From: Candidatus Cryptobacteroides intestinigallinarum
GTDB taxonomy: Bacteria; Bacteroidota; Bacteroidia; Bacteroidales; UBA932
DNA: 64,000 bases
Direction of reading: 5' to 3'
Assembly (NCBI GenBank): GCA_017694785.1
Contig: JADIMK010000068.1
Coordinates: forward strand, 34,972 to 98,971
The translations under genes and the position numbers were made by a program. Shown in pieces: positions 39,044 through 48,965 of this stretch. Each line of letters begins with the position of its first letter. The first letter of the stretch is position 1. A model generated the notes under the pieces. It was not told the origin of the DNA and ran no database searches. It saw nothing but the letters and a program-made list of their open reading frames with translations.

Positions 39044-40166
39044 TTAAAAATAAACGGTTGGCAAGGTCGCAGAACACTATCTTGGAATTCACGTTCCTGT
39101 CTATCAGTGCCGCTGCCTTGTCTAGATATCCCAGGACCTTTGTACAGAATCCGGGGCCTGTGCTTTGTGCCGCTTCAGTAAAAAACTGTTTTTCCTGGGG
39201 CGATATCCATGCTATCTGAGGCATGTTCTGCTGAAGCATGAAAATCTTTCTGATGCACTCTCCTGCAAAGTTACAAAAAGCTTTCTGTTTTTCTCTGGAA
39301 TCCAATGCAGACATTGCCTCTCCTGCCTCCAGGGCTGCAGACAGGTCTTTCTTTACGGCAGCCCTCAGAAGGTCTGAGAAAATGTCCAGGAATTCGTTTT
39401 CAGTCTCCTTGCCGGAAAGGTCGGCAAGAGCCTTGCCGATGCTTCCTCCGCACAGTCCGGCCTCTATCGATGCTTCTTCGTCTCCTGCTCCGGAATATCT
39501 TGCTATTGCGGCAGCTATCTCTTCTTGTGGCTGAGGCGGTATCCTTATGCTCTGGCATCTTGAGAAGATTGTCTGGAGGACTTTTTCCGGGGCATGTGTG
39601 ATGAACAGGAATAGTGTCTTCTCAGGCGGCTCTTCCACTATCTTCAGCAGGCGGTTGGCCGCTTCTGCATTCATTTTTTCCGGAAGCCAGACCAAGATGG
39701 TCTTGTAGCCGTCTTCGACAGCAGTGAATGAGAGTTTCTCCAGTATTGACTTGGCTTCAGCTACCGCTATGTTGCCGGACTTTCCTTCTATTCCGAGAGC
39801 TCGGTAGAGGTCATTTTCTGTAAAATACGGATTCTTCAGCACAAGCTCTCTCCAGTATCTGATATATGTGTCAGATGTCGGTTTCGACGAGCTGTCTGCC
39901 TTTGATCCTCCGGTGACAGGGAAGACAAAATGTACATCAGGATGTATCAGCCTTGACATCCTGATGCATGAAGGACATTCACCGCATGAGTCTCCGTCAT
40001 GATGGTGACGGCAGTTGAGATACTGGATGAAAGCCAGGGCCAGTGCAAGTCCGCCGCAGCCTTCATTTTCGTAGAAAAGCAGGGCATGAGGAACTCTTCC
40101 GCTGTCTGCCATAGAGCGGAGCACCTTCTTTATGTCTTCATGTCCTGTTATCTCTGCAAATCTCAT
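39036..40166 (-). CDS. holB: DNA polymerase III delta-prime subunit
   Basis: MRFAEITGHEDIKKVLRSMADSGRVPHALLFYENEGCGGLALALAFIQYLNC, CGECPSCIRMSRLIHPDVHFVFP, LLKIVEEPPEKTLFLFI, IFSRCQSIRI. Confidence 0.92.
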   Translation of the reverse strand: MRFAEITGHEDIKKVLRSMADSGRVPHALLFYENEGCGGLALALAFIQYLNCRHHHDGDSCGECPSCIRMSRLIHPDVHFVFPVTGGSKADSSSKPTSDTYIRYWRELVLKNPYFTENDLYRALGIEGKSGNIAVAEAKSILEKLSFTAVEDGYKTILVWLPEKMNAEAANRLLKIVEEPPEKTLFLFITHAPEKVLQTIFSRCQSIRIPPQPQEEIAAAIARYSGAGDEEASIEAGLCGGSIGKALADLSGKETENEFLDIFSDLLRAAVKKDLSAALEAGEAMSALDSREKQKAFCNFAGECIRKIFMLQQNMPQIAWISPQEKQFFTEAAQSTGPGFCTKVLGYLDKAAALIDRNVNSKIVFCDLANRLFLSV

Positions 40167-40218
40167 GACCTGTCCTTTTTCCGGCTCGGATATTTTCCAG
40201 CTATGCTGACATTTGGGC

Positions 40219-41205
40219 CTAAGAACGTCTTTCAGCCACAAAACGTGCAAGCTGTGCAAGATATTCCCTGTCCCTTGACTCAGGGAGTTTCTCCAGTGCG
40301 GATGTGGCTTTTCCTATATATTCTTCAAGTACAGTCCTGGCGTAGCCTATCCCGTCATATTCCCTGACGAATGCAAGTATCTCTTCACGTATCTGTCCGC
40401 TGTCTCCGGAGATCTTCTTTATCTTTTCCCTGATTTCCTGCTCATTGGTCTTGCCGGCTTTTGCAAATGCTCCGAGAAGAGGAAGTGTGATCTTCTGTTC
40501 CAGTATGTCAACTCCAGCAGGCTTGCCTGTGTCCAGCTCCGGCGAGTAGTCGAAGATGTCGTCCCTGATCTGGAAGGCGAGTCCCAGGGATATTGCAAAA
40601 TCCTTTACAGCAAGGATTGTCTGTTCGTCCGCGTTTACGGATATGGCCGCTGATACTGCCGCGGCTTCAAACAGAGAGGCTGTCTTGTTGAATATGATCC
40701 TGAAATAGTCCTTTTCGTCAGTATCTCCGCTCTGAGCTTTCTGCAGCTGGAGAAGCTCCCCTTCTGCAAGATCGCTCAATGTCCTTGAGAACAGCTTGAT
40801 GACCTTGGCCATTTCCGTATGGCTGTCAAGTATCAGGTGCATGGCTTTTACAAGCCAGTAGTCTCCTATCAGCACAGACACGGACGGTCCCATCATTGAC
40901 CTTATCGTAGGCATGCCACGTCTCTGGTCACTGTCGTCAGCGACATCATCATGAAGCAAGGTCGCATTGTGGAGAAGTTCTGCTCCGGCGGCATACCTGC
41001 AGCTGTCGTCTTCAGCTCTGCCGCATGAACAGGCTCGCGCCACCAGCAGCGCTATTATAGGACGGAGCTGTTTGCCTGAATGCGACAATATTGACCTGTT
41101 GGTCTTGTCCAGCAGGTCAATATCACTTTTAAGAGAATCAATTATATAGTTTTCAGTCCTTTCCCAGTCTTCTCCAAGATATGATTTTATTCCGTTGAGG
41201 TCCAT
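40219..41205 (-). CDS. Polyprenyl diphosphate synthase
   Basis: GKQLRPIIALLVARA, LLHDDVADDSDQRRGMPTI, LAFQIRDDIFDY (two Asp-rich motifs). Confidence 0.95.
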   Translation of the reverse strand: MDLNGIKSYLGEDWERTENYIIDSLKSDIDLLDKTNRSILSHSGKQLRPIIALLVARACSCGRAEDDSCRYAAGAELLHNATLLHDDVADDSDQRRGMPTIRSMMGPSVSVLIGDYWLVKAMHLILDSHTEMAKVIKLFSRTLSDLAEGELLQLQKAQSGDTDEKDYFRIIFNKTASLFEAAAVSAAISVNADEQTILAVKDFAISLGLAFQIRDDIFDYSPELDTGKPAGVDILEQKITLPLLGAFAKAGKTNEQEIREKIKKISGDSGQIREEILAFVREYDGIGYARTVLEEYIGKATSALEKLPESRDREYLAQLARFVAERRS

Positions 41206-41224
41206 GTCATTTACGCTATTCTTT

Positions 41225-41890
41225 TCAGAAAAGGAAAGACACCGAGAGCGTCAGTCCCTTGAAGGAACTTCCGTTTCCGAAAGCTCCTTTTGTGTACCAT
41301 CCTGCCTGTGATGATGTATCTGTATTCTCATCAGCTCTGTATACGGAACTGAAGTTCCAGTTGTATCTTCCGATCACCTGGAATCTCCATATTTCTATGC
41401 CGATTCCGACACCTGCTCCATATTCCATCCTGGCAATCCCGGCTCCTTGCCATATGTTTTTTCCTGCAAAAACCTCTGTCCCGGCGGCACTGCAGTACAG
41501 CTCGTTGTTCACACCCACTCCGATATATGGAGTGACGTCCAGGAAGGGCCTGAAAAGCAGGAGATCCGGACCCCACTGGAATGATACCGGAAGCTCAAGG
41601 TAACCGATGGCAAGATCCAGATCCGCTCCCTGTAATCCCTCTATGGATCCGACTCTCGCACCCTTGACATGGTAGACCAGTGACGGCTGTATGGAAAATC
41701 CCAAAGGCAGCTTGAACTGGCAGGTGACACCTGCATTGAACTTTGTCATTGTACCCCTGTTCATCGTATTGGATGCATGCGGGAATGAAAACCCACCTGT
41801 CACTCCGTATTTTATCTGTGCAGCAGCATCAGGAGCTGCAGAGAACAGGAGAAGGGCGATGGCGGTTAAGAAGAGTATGGAGCGTCTCAT
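41225..41890 (-). CDS. PorT-family-like outer-membrane beta-barrel protein
   Basis: Signal peptide; KYGVTGGFSFPHASN...FSIQPSLVYHVKGARVG...GYLELPVSFQWGP...PYIGVGV; ends LTLSVSFLF. Confidence 0.82.
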   Translation of the reverse strand: MRRSILFLTAIALLLFSAAPDAAAQIKYGVTGGFSFPHASNTMNRGTMTKFNAGVTCQFKLPLGFSIQPSLVYHVKGARVGSIEGLQGADLDLAIGYLELPVSFQWGPDLLLFRPFLDVTPYIGVGVNNELYCSAAGTEVFAGKNIWQGAGIARMEYGAGVGIGIEIWRFQVIGRYNWNFSSVYRADENTDTSSQAGWYTKGAFGNGSSFKGLTLSVSFLF

Positions 41891-41954
41891 GATTGTTGCC
41901 TGTAGTGTTCTTGGTACTGTAGATCCTTTGGTTATGGCCCTTTGGCCTCTGTCT

Positions 41955-42269
41955 CTACAGAAGGGAATCTATCTTATTTGCAAGCTGTGACTTCGGCATG
42001 GCACCTACGAGCTTGTCCACAAGCTTGCCGTTCTTGAAGAAGAGCAGGGTAGGGATGCTGCGTATGCCGAACTGCATAGGGATGTCCTGGCATTCGTCCA
42101 CATTGCATTTCCCGATGACGGCTTTCCCTTCGTATTCTGCCGCAAGTTCTTCAACTATAGGGGCAAGAGCCCTGCAAGGGCCGCACCAGGTGGCCCAGAA
42201 GTCTACCATAACGAGTTTGTCGGTATTGATGATTTCTGCAAAATTTGCATCTGTCACTGTCTTTTCCAT
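41955..42269 (-). CDS. trxA: Thioredoxin
   Basis: KLVMVDFWATWCGPCRALAPIVEELAAEY, YGIRSIPT-type cis-Pro motif (FGIRSIPTLLFFKNG). Confidence 0.97.
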   Translation of the reverse strand: MEKTVTDANFAEIINTDKLVMVDFWATWCGPCRALAPIVEELAAEYEGKAVIGKCNVDECQDIPMQFGIRSIPTLLFFKNGKLVDKLVGAMPKSQLANKIDSLL

Positions 42270-42299
42270 TTTTCCTTTATTTAGAGTTGTATTTCGTTG

Positions 42300-42902
42300 T
42301 CAGAATATTATTGCAAGAGAGATGGTATAGCCGCTGAAGTTAGACTCGTTGAATATCTCCTTGAATGTCTGTTCGGCGAGATCAAAGTTCGCCAGGCTTC
42401 CAAGACTCCAGTTGTACTGTGCCGATACCTGGAAGTGCCAGAGTTGGACACCGAGTCCTGCAGCAACTCCGTATTCGAACCTGTTTATGTTTTTCCATGA
42501 ATACTGGTTGCCGTCCTTGTCCCTCAGATCCTTCGAGATGGCATAGCCTATATATGGAGACCCTTGGGCAAATACCCTTATGTCTCCGTCCTTGAACCTA
42601 GGTCCCCACTGTATGTGGACCGGAACTTCAAGATATCCCAGACCGAAGGAACTGTCCTTTATATCTGTGAGCTTGGCTCCCTTCACATGGAAGAGGAGCT
42701 CCGGCTGAACCGAAAACCATAGAGGAAGGTCTATCTGATAGAGAAGTCCGGCCTGATATCCGAGATAGTTCTTTGCATCAGTCACATTGCGCATATTGGA
42801 AAGATTGACTCCTCCCTTGATGCCGAAGCCATCAGCCTTTGAAGTAAGAGGCAAGAGTGCAAGTACTGTTGCGATGGCTGCAATTCTTATCATTCTGTTC
42901 AT
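42300..42902 (-). CDS. PorT-family-like outer-membrane beta-barrel protein (paralog of 41225-41890)
   Basis: GFGIKGGVNLSNMRN...WFSVQPELLFHVKGAKLTD...GYLEVPVHIQWGP...YIGYAI; ends YTISLAIIF. Confidence 0.82.
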   Translation of the reverse strand: MNRMIRIAAIATVLALLPLTSKADGFGIKGGVNLSNMRNVTDAKNYLGYQAGLLYQIDLPLWFSVQPELLFHVKGAKLTDIKDSSFGLGYLEVPVHIQWGPRFKDGDIRVFAQGSPYIGYAISKDLRDKDGNQYSWKNINRFEYGVAAGLGVQLWHFQVSAQYNWSLGSLANFDLAEQTFKEIFNESNFSGYTISLAIIF

Positions 42903-42999
42903 GGCTGCATTGTCTTTATATCTTATGCAAAGATAATAAAATGAATATTGATTCCAAGAGATTTGTCATAGCCTCCGGTCTGCCCGCGGAAAGCATATC

Positions 43000-43773
43000 T
43001 TACAGGATGCCGAAGTGCTTCAGGGCCTTTGCTATGCCGTCATCATCGACTGATGCCGTCACATGATCTGCCGCTTGTTTGACATCCTCGGATGCATTGC
43101 CCATTGCTATGCCGGTACCGGCGGCCTTGAGCATTGATATGTCATTCCCTCCGTCTCCGAAAGCCATTGATTCTTCTCTGGAGAAGCCGAAGTACCTGAG
43201 TACTGCGTCTATCCCGTCTGCTTTGGACAGTCCCTTGGGATTCAGGTCCATGAAAAGCGGATGCCATCTTGACGGCTCAAGTCCGGCCTCGAATCTTTCC
43301 AGCATCCTGGCCTCGATATCCTTGTCGGCAAATATAGTGAACTGGAATACCGGCCCATCAGTCATTTCCATACATGAGATATCCGGTATCTGAGGAAGCT
43401 TTATCATCGAGAAGATCTTTTCTGTCATTGCATTCCTCATGTTGATGGCAACGGTCTCTTCTCCATATGTCACGCACGGGATACCTTCTCTGTCTGCTGT
43501 CATTGCTATGTTCCTTGCCGTCTCCGGATCTATAGGTGTCTTGCTGATTGTCCTGCCGTCGACTGTTACCAGGGCACCGTTCATGGCTACATAGCCGTCA
43601 AAAGGAAAACCGCTCAGGTTGTCCATGGTAAGACGATGTCTGCCGCTGGCTATGAAGAGTCTTATGCCTTGTTTCCTCAGTCTGTATAGACAGTCCATCG
43701 TGCTGTCTGAAATTGTATGTGTACGGAAACTTACAAGTGTCCCGTCTATGTCGAAGAAAATTGCCTTTGTCAT
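43000..43773 (-). CDS. HAD-superfamily Cof-type hydrolase
   Basis: KAIFFDIDGTLVSF, FIASGRH, GLSKADGIDAVLRYFGFSREESMAFGDGGNDISMLKAAGTGIAMGNASEDVKQAADHVT. Confidence 0.95.
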   Translation of the reverse strand: MTKAIFFDIDGTLVSFRTHTISDSTMDCLYRLRKQGIRLFIASGRHRLTMDNLSGFPFDGYVAMNGALVTVDGRTISKTPIDPETARNIAMTADREGIPCVTYGEETVAINMRNAMTEKIFSMIKLPQIPDISCMEMTDGPVFQFTIFADKDIEARMLERFEAGLEPSRWHPLFMDLNPKGLSKADGIDAVLRYFGFSREESMAFGDGGNDISMLKAAGTGIAMGNASEDVKQAADHVTASVDDDGIAKALKHFGIL

Positions 43774-44378
43774 ATTTCAAGCCATTCGTATTCGCCTCCC
43801 CATATCTCCAGGAACCGCATGAAATCAGAATTGCTTATGATGACCCCTGATGTGTTCTCGCAGGGGTGGAAGCTGAGTCTTTCGGCCTTCTGCAGGTCCT
43901 TGTCAAGGAAGAGCTTCACCCTGTGGCCGTTTTCAAAGAGTTCCTTCGGGTCAGCCGATGAAGCTATGTCCATGTCATTGATAAGACCCATCGGGGATAC
44001 TGAGCCCGGCAGAAGTCCAAGGCATCTGACCATCCTTTCCGTGGATGCAAAGGACAGCTTCCCCTGGCGCAGAATGTGTTCAAGCGCATGTATGTCAAGG
44101 TCCTTGTGGCATTCCAGCACCACAAGATAATGTCTGTTGCCCTTGTGGTTGCGGAAGAACAGGTTTTTGCAGTGGACCGCATCTTCATTTTTCCAGTATG
44201 CGATCGCTTCAGCGATTGTGGGAAGAGGAGGATGGGTGTGCAGTTCGTATGATATGCCGTGCTCCTGGAGGAACTGCAGTGTCTTCTGTCTTCTTGCCAG
44301 CCTGTCCTGCTCCCCGTCAGTCATTTCTTCTCCATGAGTCTTCTTCTCTATCGTCTTTTCTGTCATCTTTGCCGTCAT
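43770..44378 (-). CDS. YbaK/ProX-type aminoacyl-tRNA deacylase domain protein
   Basis: LQFLQEHGISYELHTHPPLPTIAEAIAYWKNEDAVHCKNLFFRNHKGNRHYLVVLE, LGLLPGSVSPMGLIND. Confidence 0.88.
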   Translation of the reverse strand: MTAKMTEKTIEKKTHGEEMTDGEQDRLARRQKTLQFLQEHGISYELHTHPPLPTIAEAIAYWKNEDAVHCKNLFFRNHKGNRHYLVVLECHKDLDIHALEHILRQGKLSFASTERMVRCLGLLPGSVSPMGLINDMDIASSADPKELFENGHRVKLFLDKDLQKAERLSFHPCENTSGVIISNSDFMRFLEIWGGEYEWLEI

Positions 44379-45256
44379 TTCGAGAGACTTCTGGCGTGGA
44401 TTACCGTCTCATGCTTCGGCTTCTGGGGATGCTGGAGCATGGCCGGCTTGCACCACTTCAGACTATAGACCAGAAGGACTATGCCGGCTATGATGAAAGG
44501 TATGCTTAGCAGCTGTCCCATGTTGAGGGCCATGCCTTCTTCAAATCCGACCTGCGGCTCCTTGATGAATTCGATCAGGAATCTCATGCCGAAAAGTACG
44601 ATGAAGAATATGCCGAGAAGAGTGCCGCTCTTGAGTTTTTCAAGCCTGTTCTTGTACAGTCCCAGAAGTGCAAGGCCGAGGATGAGATAGCTGAGCGCCT
44701 CATAAAGCTGCGTAGGATGCTTAGGCTCTGTCTCGCCCCTGAGGGAAAATATGAAGCCCCATGGAAGAGAGGTGACATCTCCGTAGATCTCCGAGTTGCA
44801 TAGATTGCCGAGCCTGATCAGGGCTCCTGCGAAACATACTGTGATGCAGAGCCGGTCAAGCAGCCAGAGCATGTCGAAGCCATATTTCCGTCCATAGTGA
44901 TGTGAGAACCACCACATGGCAAGAATCAGCGCTATCGTGCCTCCGTGGCTTGCCAGACCGCCTTTCCATACCATGAAGATCTCCCAGAAACCTTTCCAGC
45001 TTCCGAAATAATAGTCCGGCTGATAGAATATGCAGTGGCCTAGGCGGGCTCCTACTATTGTTCCTATGAGCAGCGTGTACAGAAGCGGATCAAGGAGCTT
45101 TTCCGGGACGCCTTCTCTCTTGAAGAACCATTTGAAGATGAACCAGCCTATGAAGAACCCTGATATGAACAGGAGGCTGTACCACCTGATTGAAAATGAC
45201 CCGATATGGAATATCTCGGGATTCATGTGCCAGTTTACAAACAGAATGTCGAACAT
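44375..45256 (-). CDS. lgt: Prolipoprotein diacylglyceryl transferase
   Basis: GARLGHCIFYQPDYY, WKGGLASHGGTIALI, RLGNLCNSEIYG, HPTQLYEAL, RFLIEFIKEPQ. Confidence 0.97.
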   Translation of the reverse strand: MFDILFVNWHMNPEIFHIGSFSIRWYSLLFISGFFIGWFIFKWFFKREGVPEKLLDPLLYTLLIGTIVGARLGHCIFYQPDYYFGSWKGFWEIFMVWKGGLASHGGTIALILAMWWFSHHYGRKYGFDMLWLLDRLCITVCFAGALIRLGNLCNSEIYGDVTSLPWGFIFSLRGETEPKHPTQLYEALSYLILGLALLGLYKNRLEKLKSGTLLGIFFIVLFGMRFLIEFIKEPQVGFEEGMALNMGQLLSIPFIIAGIVLLVYSLKWCKPAMLQHPQKPKHETVIHARSLSK

Positions 45257-45404
45257 TGTACTTTAGTGTATTATGCTGTTTCTCCGTCTTCTCCTGTCAT
45301 ACCGGTGAAATCCAGGCAGGCGGATTGGCAAAGATAGGGATTTTGTACGTAAAACAGAAGAGGCCTGCCACAAAAGCAATTTGAGTACGCTCCGTCTTAA
45401 AAAA

Positions 45405-45445
45405 GAGAGTGACCGGAAGAACCATACGGCTTCCGGCCACTCCGA
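45405..45445 (-). terminator. Strong terminator for pgk (minus strand)
   Basis: GAGTGaCCGGAAG (45407-45419) / CTTCCGGcCACTC (45430-45442) with AAAAAAG on its left. Confidence 0.85.
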
Positions 45446-45475
45446 TATCATTTTTCTGCCTGGAGGCAGATGCTG

Positions 45476-46729
45476 TTATTCGCGGATTGCTGCGATACCA
45501 GGAAGTTCCTTTCCTTCGAGGTACTCAAGCATTGCACCACCGCCTGTTGACACATAGCTTACTTTCTTTGCGTAGCCCATCTGTGTAACTGCCGCTACAG
45601 AGTCACCGCCTCCAACGAGGGTGAATGCTCCGTTTTCAGTAGCCTTGGCGAGGATTTCTGCAACCCTGTTTGTACCCTTTGCGAATGAAGGGATCTCGAA
45701 TACGCCTACAGGACCGTTCCAGAGGATGGTCTTTGACTTCATGAGGACATCTTCCCACTCTGCGAGTGTGCTAGGAGCTGCATCGACACCCTCCCATCCG
45801 TCAGGAATCTCGGTGTTGTGGCAGATCTTGGTGTTTGCGCCTTCTGCAAATGCGTCAGCGATGACAACTTCCTTTGAAAGATAGAGCTTTACGCCTTTCT
45901 CCTGGGCTTTCTTCAGGGTGTTGAGAGCCACCTGGAGCTGGTCGTCCTCACAGAGTGAGTTTCCGATTTTTCCGCCCTGGGCCTTTACGAATGTATATAC
46001 CATTCCGCCGCCGATGATCATGTTGTCGACAACATCAAAGAGGTGCTCGATGATACCGATCTTTGAAGATACCTTTGCTCCACCGATGATAGCGGTTACA
46101 GGACGCTCAGGGTTCTTTACTACTCTCTCGAGGGCCTTGATCTCACCTTCCATGAGGTAGCCGAACATCTTGTCGTTAGGGAAGTATTTTGCTATGAGAG
46201 CTGTAGAAGCATGTGCCCTGTGTGCAGTGCCGAATGCGTCGTTGACATAGCAGTCACCGTAAGAAGCGAGCTTCTCGACGAATTTCTTCTGGCTTTCCTT
46301 TACGGCAGCCTTTGCAGCCTTCTTCTCTTCGTCAGAAGCATCGTCAGCAAGTCCTCTCGGCTTGCCTTCCTCTTCTGCGTAGAAGCGGAGGTTTTCAAGT
46401 ACGAGAACCTCACCTGGCTTTAGGGCAGCTACCTGCTCGTCAGCCTTCATGCAGTCCTCTGCGAATTTCACAGGAACACCGAGGAGTTCTTCAACACGGC
46501 CGAGGATATGTTTGAGAGAGAATTTCTCAGTCACTCCCTTCGGACGTCCGAGGTGAGACATGATGATGACTGAACCGCCTTTCTCAAGGATTTTCTTGAG
46601 GGTCGGGACAGCAGCCCTGATGCGGGTGTCGTCAGTGATCTCGAACTTCTCGTTGAGAGGAACATTGAAATCTACTCTGACAAGAGCTTTCTTGCCAGTG
46701 AAATCGTAAGTATCAATACTCTGTTGCAT
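45476..46729 (-). CDS. pgk: Phosphoglycerate kinase
   Basis: [67 protein letters not shown]. Confidence 0.98.
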   Translation of the reverse strand: MQQSIDTYDFTGKKALVRVDFNVPLNEKFEITDDTRIRAAVPTLKKILEKGGSVIIMSHLGRPKGVTEKFSLKHILGRVEELLGVPVKFAEDCMKADEQVAALKPGEVLVLENLRFYAEEEGKPRGLADDASDEEKKAAKAAVKESQKKFVEKLASYGDCYVNDAFGTAHRAHASTALIAKYFPNDKMFGYLMEGEIKALERVVKNPERPVTAIIGGAKVSSKIGIIEHLFDVVDNMIIGGGMVYTFVKAQGGKIGNSLCEDDQLQVALNTLKKAQEKGVKLYLSKEVVIADAFAEGANTKICHNTEIPDGWEGVDAAPSTLAEWEDVLMKSKTILWNGPVGVFEIPSFAKGTNRVAEILAKATENGAFTLVGGGDSVAAVTQMGYAKKVSYVSTGGGAMLEYLEGKELPGIAAIRE

Positions 46730-46844
46730 AACGTTATTTTGTTAAAAGTTGTTTCTTTCCGACTGGCGGCAAATATAGCAAAATATACCGAATAATACTT
46801 ATTTTTGCACAATTGAATTGTCAGACAAGAAACAGCACGGGCAG

Positions 46845-47804
46845 ATGATAACAGTAGAGACACCGGGAGAGTTCTGGAAAGACTATGAGCTCCTTGATTC
46901 AGGAAATTTCGAGAAACTTGAGAGATTCGGCAGATTTGTACTTTCCAGACCTGAGCCGAAGGCCCTCTGGGGCAAGACCATGTCGGATGCAGACTGGGCA
47001 AGGGCCGCTCATATACGCTTCAAGCCTGGGGCCGGCTTCGCAAAGGCGGGCAAGGAGGACAGCGGCACATGGGAAAAGCTCAAGAAGGCTGATGACCAGT
47101 GGGTCATCCGGTATGCCGGCGGACAGGAAGGCCTGTCATTTTCCCTTCGTCTAGGGCTTACCGCCTTCAAGCATGTCGGAGTCTTCCCTGAGCAGGCCCC
47201 GAACTGGGAATACATCTACAGGAACACCAGGGAGCTGGTCGAGGCCGCTCAGCGCGACGGCCGTCCGAAGCCAAAGGTGCTCAATCTCTTCGCCTATACC
47301 GGAGCTGCTTCCCTTGCCGCAAAGGCAGCCGGTGCTGATGTCACTCATCTTGACTCTGTACGGCAGGTCGTGACATGGGCCAGGACTAACATGGAGCTGA
47401 GCTCGCTTGACAATATCCGCTGGATAGTCGAGGATGCCATGAAGTTCGCCCGCAGGGAAGCACGCCGCGGAAATCTCTACCAGGGCATAATACTTGACCC
47501 TCCGGCTTATGGCCACGGTCCTGACGGAGAGAAATGGAAACTGGATGAGTGCCTTTTCGAGATGCTCAGGAATGTCTCTGCAATACTTGCCCCTAAGGAC
47601 AGTTTCCTTGTCCTGAACCTTTATTCCAACGGCTATTCTGCAGTCCTTGGCGAGACCCTTGTGCGGGAAGCATTCGGCCTCGGACACACAAAAGACAAAA
47701 GTAATCCCGAAGAAGGCATCAGGCTTGATTCGGGTGAACTTGTCCTTGATGACCGCTTCGGGAAAAAGCTTCCTCTTAGTATTTTTGTGCGCATGAGGCG
47801 CTGA
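46845..47804 (+). CDS. Class I SAM-dependent (RlmI/RlmK-like) methyltransferase
   Basis: KVLNLFAYTGAASLAAKAAGADVTHLDSVRQVVTWARTNMELS, IILDPPAYGHGPDGEKW; ATG chosen because a -7 motif at 46800-46808 lies just before the alternative TTG (46818). Confidence 0.88.
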   Translation: MITVETPGEFWKDYELLDSGNFEKLERFGRFVLSRPEPKALWGKTMSDADWARAAHIRFKPGAGFAKAGKEDSGTWEKLKKADDQWVIRYAGGQEGLSFSLRLGLTAFKHVGVFPEQAPNWEYIYRNTRELVEAAQRDGRPKPKVLNLFAYTGAASLAAKAAGADVTHLDSVRQVVTWARTNMELSSLDNIRWIVEDAMKFARREARRGNLYQGIILDPPAYGHGPDGEKWKLDECLFEMLRNVSAILAPKDSFLVLNLYSNGYSAVLGETLVREAFGLGHTKDKSNPEEGIRLDSGELVLDDRFGKKLPLSIFVRMRR

Positions 47805-47879
47805 CAGTTCCTTGCCGGACCAGTGGCAGGGCGGCTTAGGATGAGGCCGTCCTGAACCGTGCCGGATCTGTCATCCGGA

Positions 47880-48953
47880 TCATTTTTCCAGATTCTTTGC
47901 CGCTTCTGCGACTTTCCCTGCCAGGGCGACGAAAGCAAGTCCGTCCGGCCTGTCTGAAAGAGCTGCAGGAGTGCCTTCGTCTCCGTTTTCGCGTATGCTC
48001 TGTACGATAGGTATCTGGCCGAGGAGAGGTATGCCGTATTTGGCTGCCATCTGCTCTCCTCCGTTCTTGCCGAAGATATAGTACCTGTTTTCAGGAAGTT
48101 CGGCAGGAGTAAACCATGACATGTTTTCGATGAGTCCCAGGATTGGCTTTTTTATGCCGTCGTTGCGGAACATGTTGACTCCTTTCTCCACATCAGCAAG
48201 TGCCACAGCCTGAGGGGTTGTGACAATGACTGCCCCTGTGAGAGGAATGTCATGCACGAGACTGAGATGTATGTCTCCGGTTCCTGGAGGCATGTCGATG
48301 AGCAGAAAGTCCAGTTCGCCCCATCTTACCTGCAGAATCATCTGCTTCAGTGCGTTGCAGGCCATCGGGCCTCTCCAGATCAAAGCCTGTTCCGGCTTTG
48401 CGAAGTAGCCTATGGACATCCATTTGACTCCATATTTCTCAAGAGGGAGGATGACTTCCTTGTCTCCGTCCATGAAGGCCTGCGGCTGGTCATTCTCTGT
48501 GCCTGTCATCTTCGGTACCGAAGGTCCGTAGACATCGGCATCGGCCAGTCCTACCTTATATCCGAGCCTGGCGAGTGCCACAGCGAGGTTGACGGCGACG
48601 GTAGATTTGCCTACTCCACCTTTGCCGGAAGCAATCCCGATTATGGCCTTGACATTGGCAAGCTCTTCTGTGCCCAGGTCAAGTCCAACAGGCTTCTTTT
48701 TCGCTTCCTCGCGAACGATCGTCTTCACTTCCACTTCGGTCCCCGGGGCGGAATGTCTTATGACAGCTGCCTTGGTGCTGCCGATAAGGTATTCGGCAAG
48801 CGGGTCGCGGTGTTTAGGGAATGCGAGGGTGACTGTCACCTTGTTACCTTCGCATTCCACCTTGTCCACCATGCCGAGCTCTACGATGTTCCTGTCTCCT
48901 TTTGCAGGATGCTGGACATCATAGAGCATTTTCATTATTTCATTCTGTTTCAT
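47880..48953 (-). CDS. Mrp/NBP35-family iron-sulfur cluster carrier ATPase
   Basis: IIGIASGKGGVGKSTVAVNLAVALARLGYKVGLADADVYGPSVPKM, DFLLIDMPPGTGDIHLSL, IENMSWF. Confidence 0.95.
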   Translation of the reverse strand: MKQNEIMKMLYDVQHPAKGDRNIVELGMVDKVECEGNKVTVTLAFPKHRDPLAEYLIGSTKAAVIRHSAPGTEVEVKTIVREEAKKKPVGLDLGTEELANVKAIIGIASGKGGVGKSTVAVNLAVALARLGYKVGLADADVYGPSVPKMTGTENDQPQAFMDGDKEVILPLEKYGVKWMSIGYFAKPEQALIWRGPMACNALKQMILQVRWGELDFLLIDMPPGTGDIHLSLVHDIPLTGAVIVTTPQAVALADVEKGVNMFRNDGIKKPILGLIENMSWFTPAELPENRYYIFGKNGGEQMAAKYGIPLLGQIPIVQSIRENGDEGTPAALSDRPDGLAFVALAGKVAEAAKNLEK

Positions 48954-48965
48954 CTGTTCAGTATG

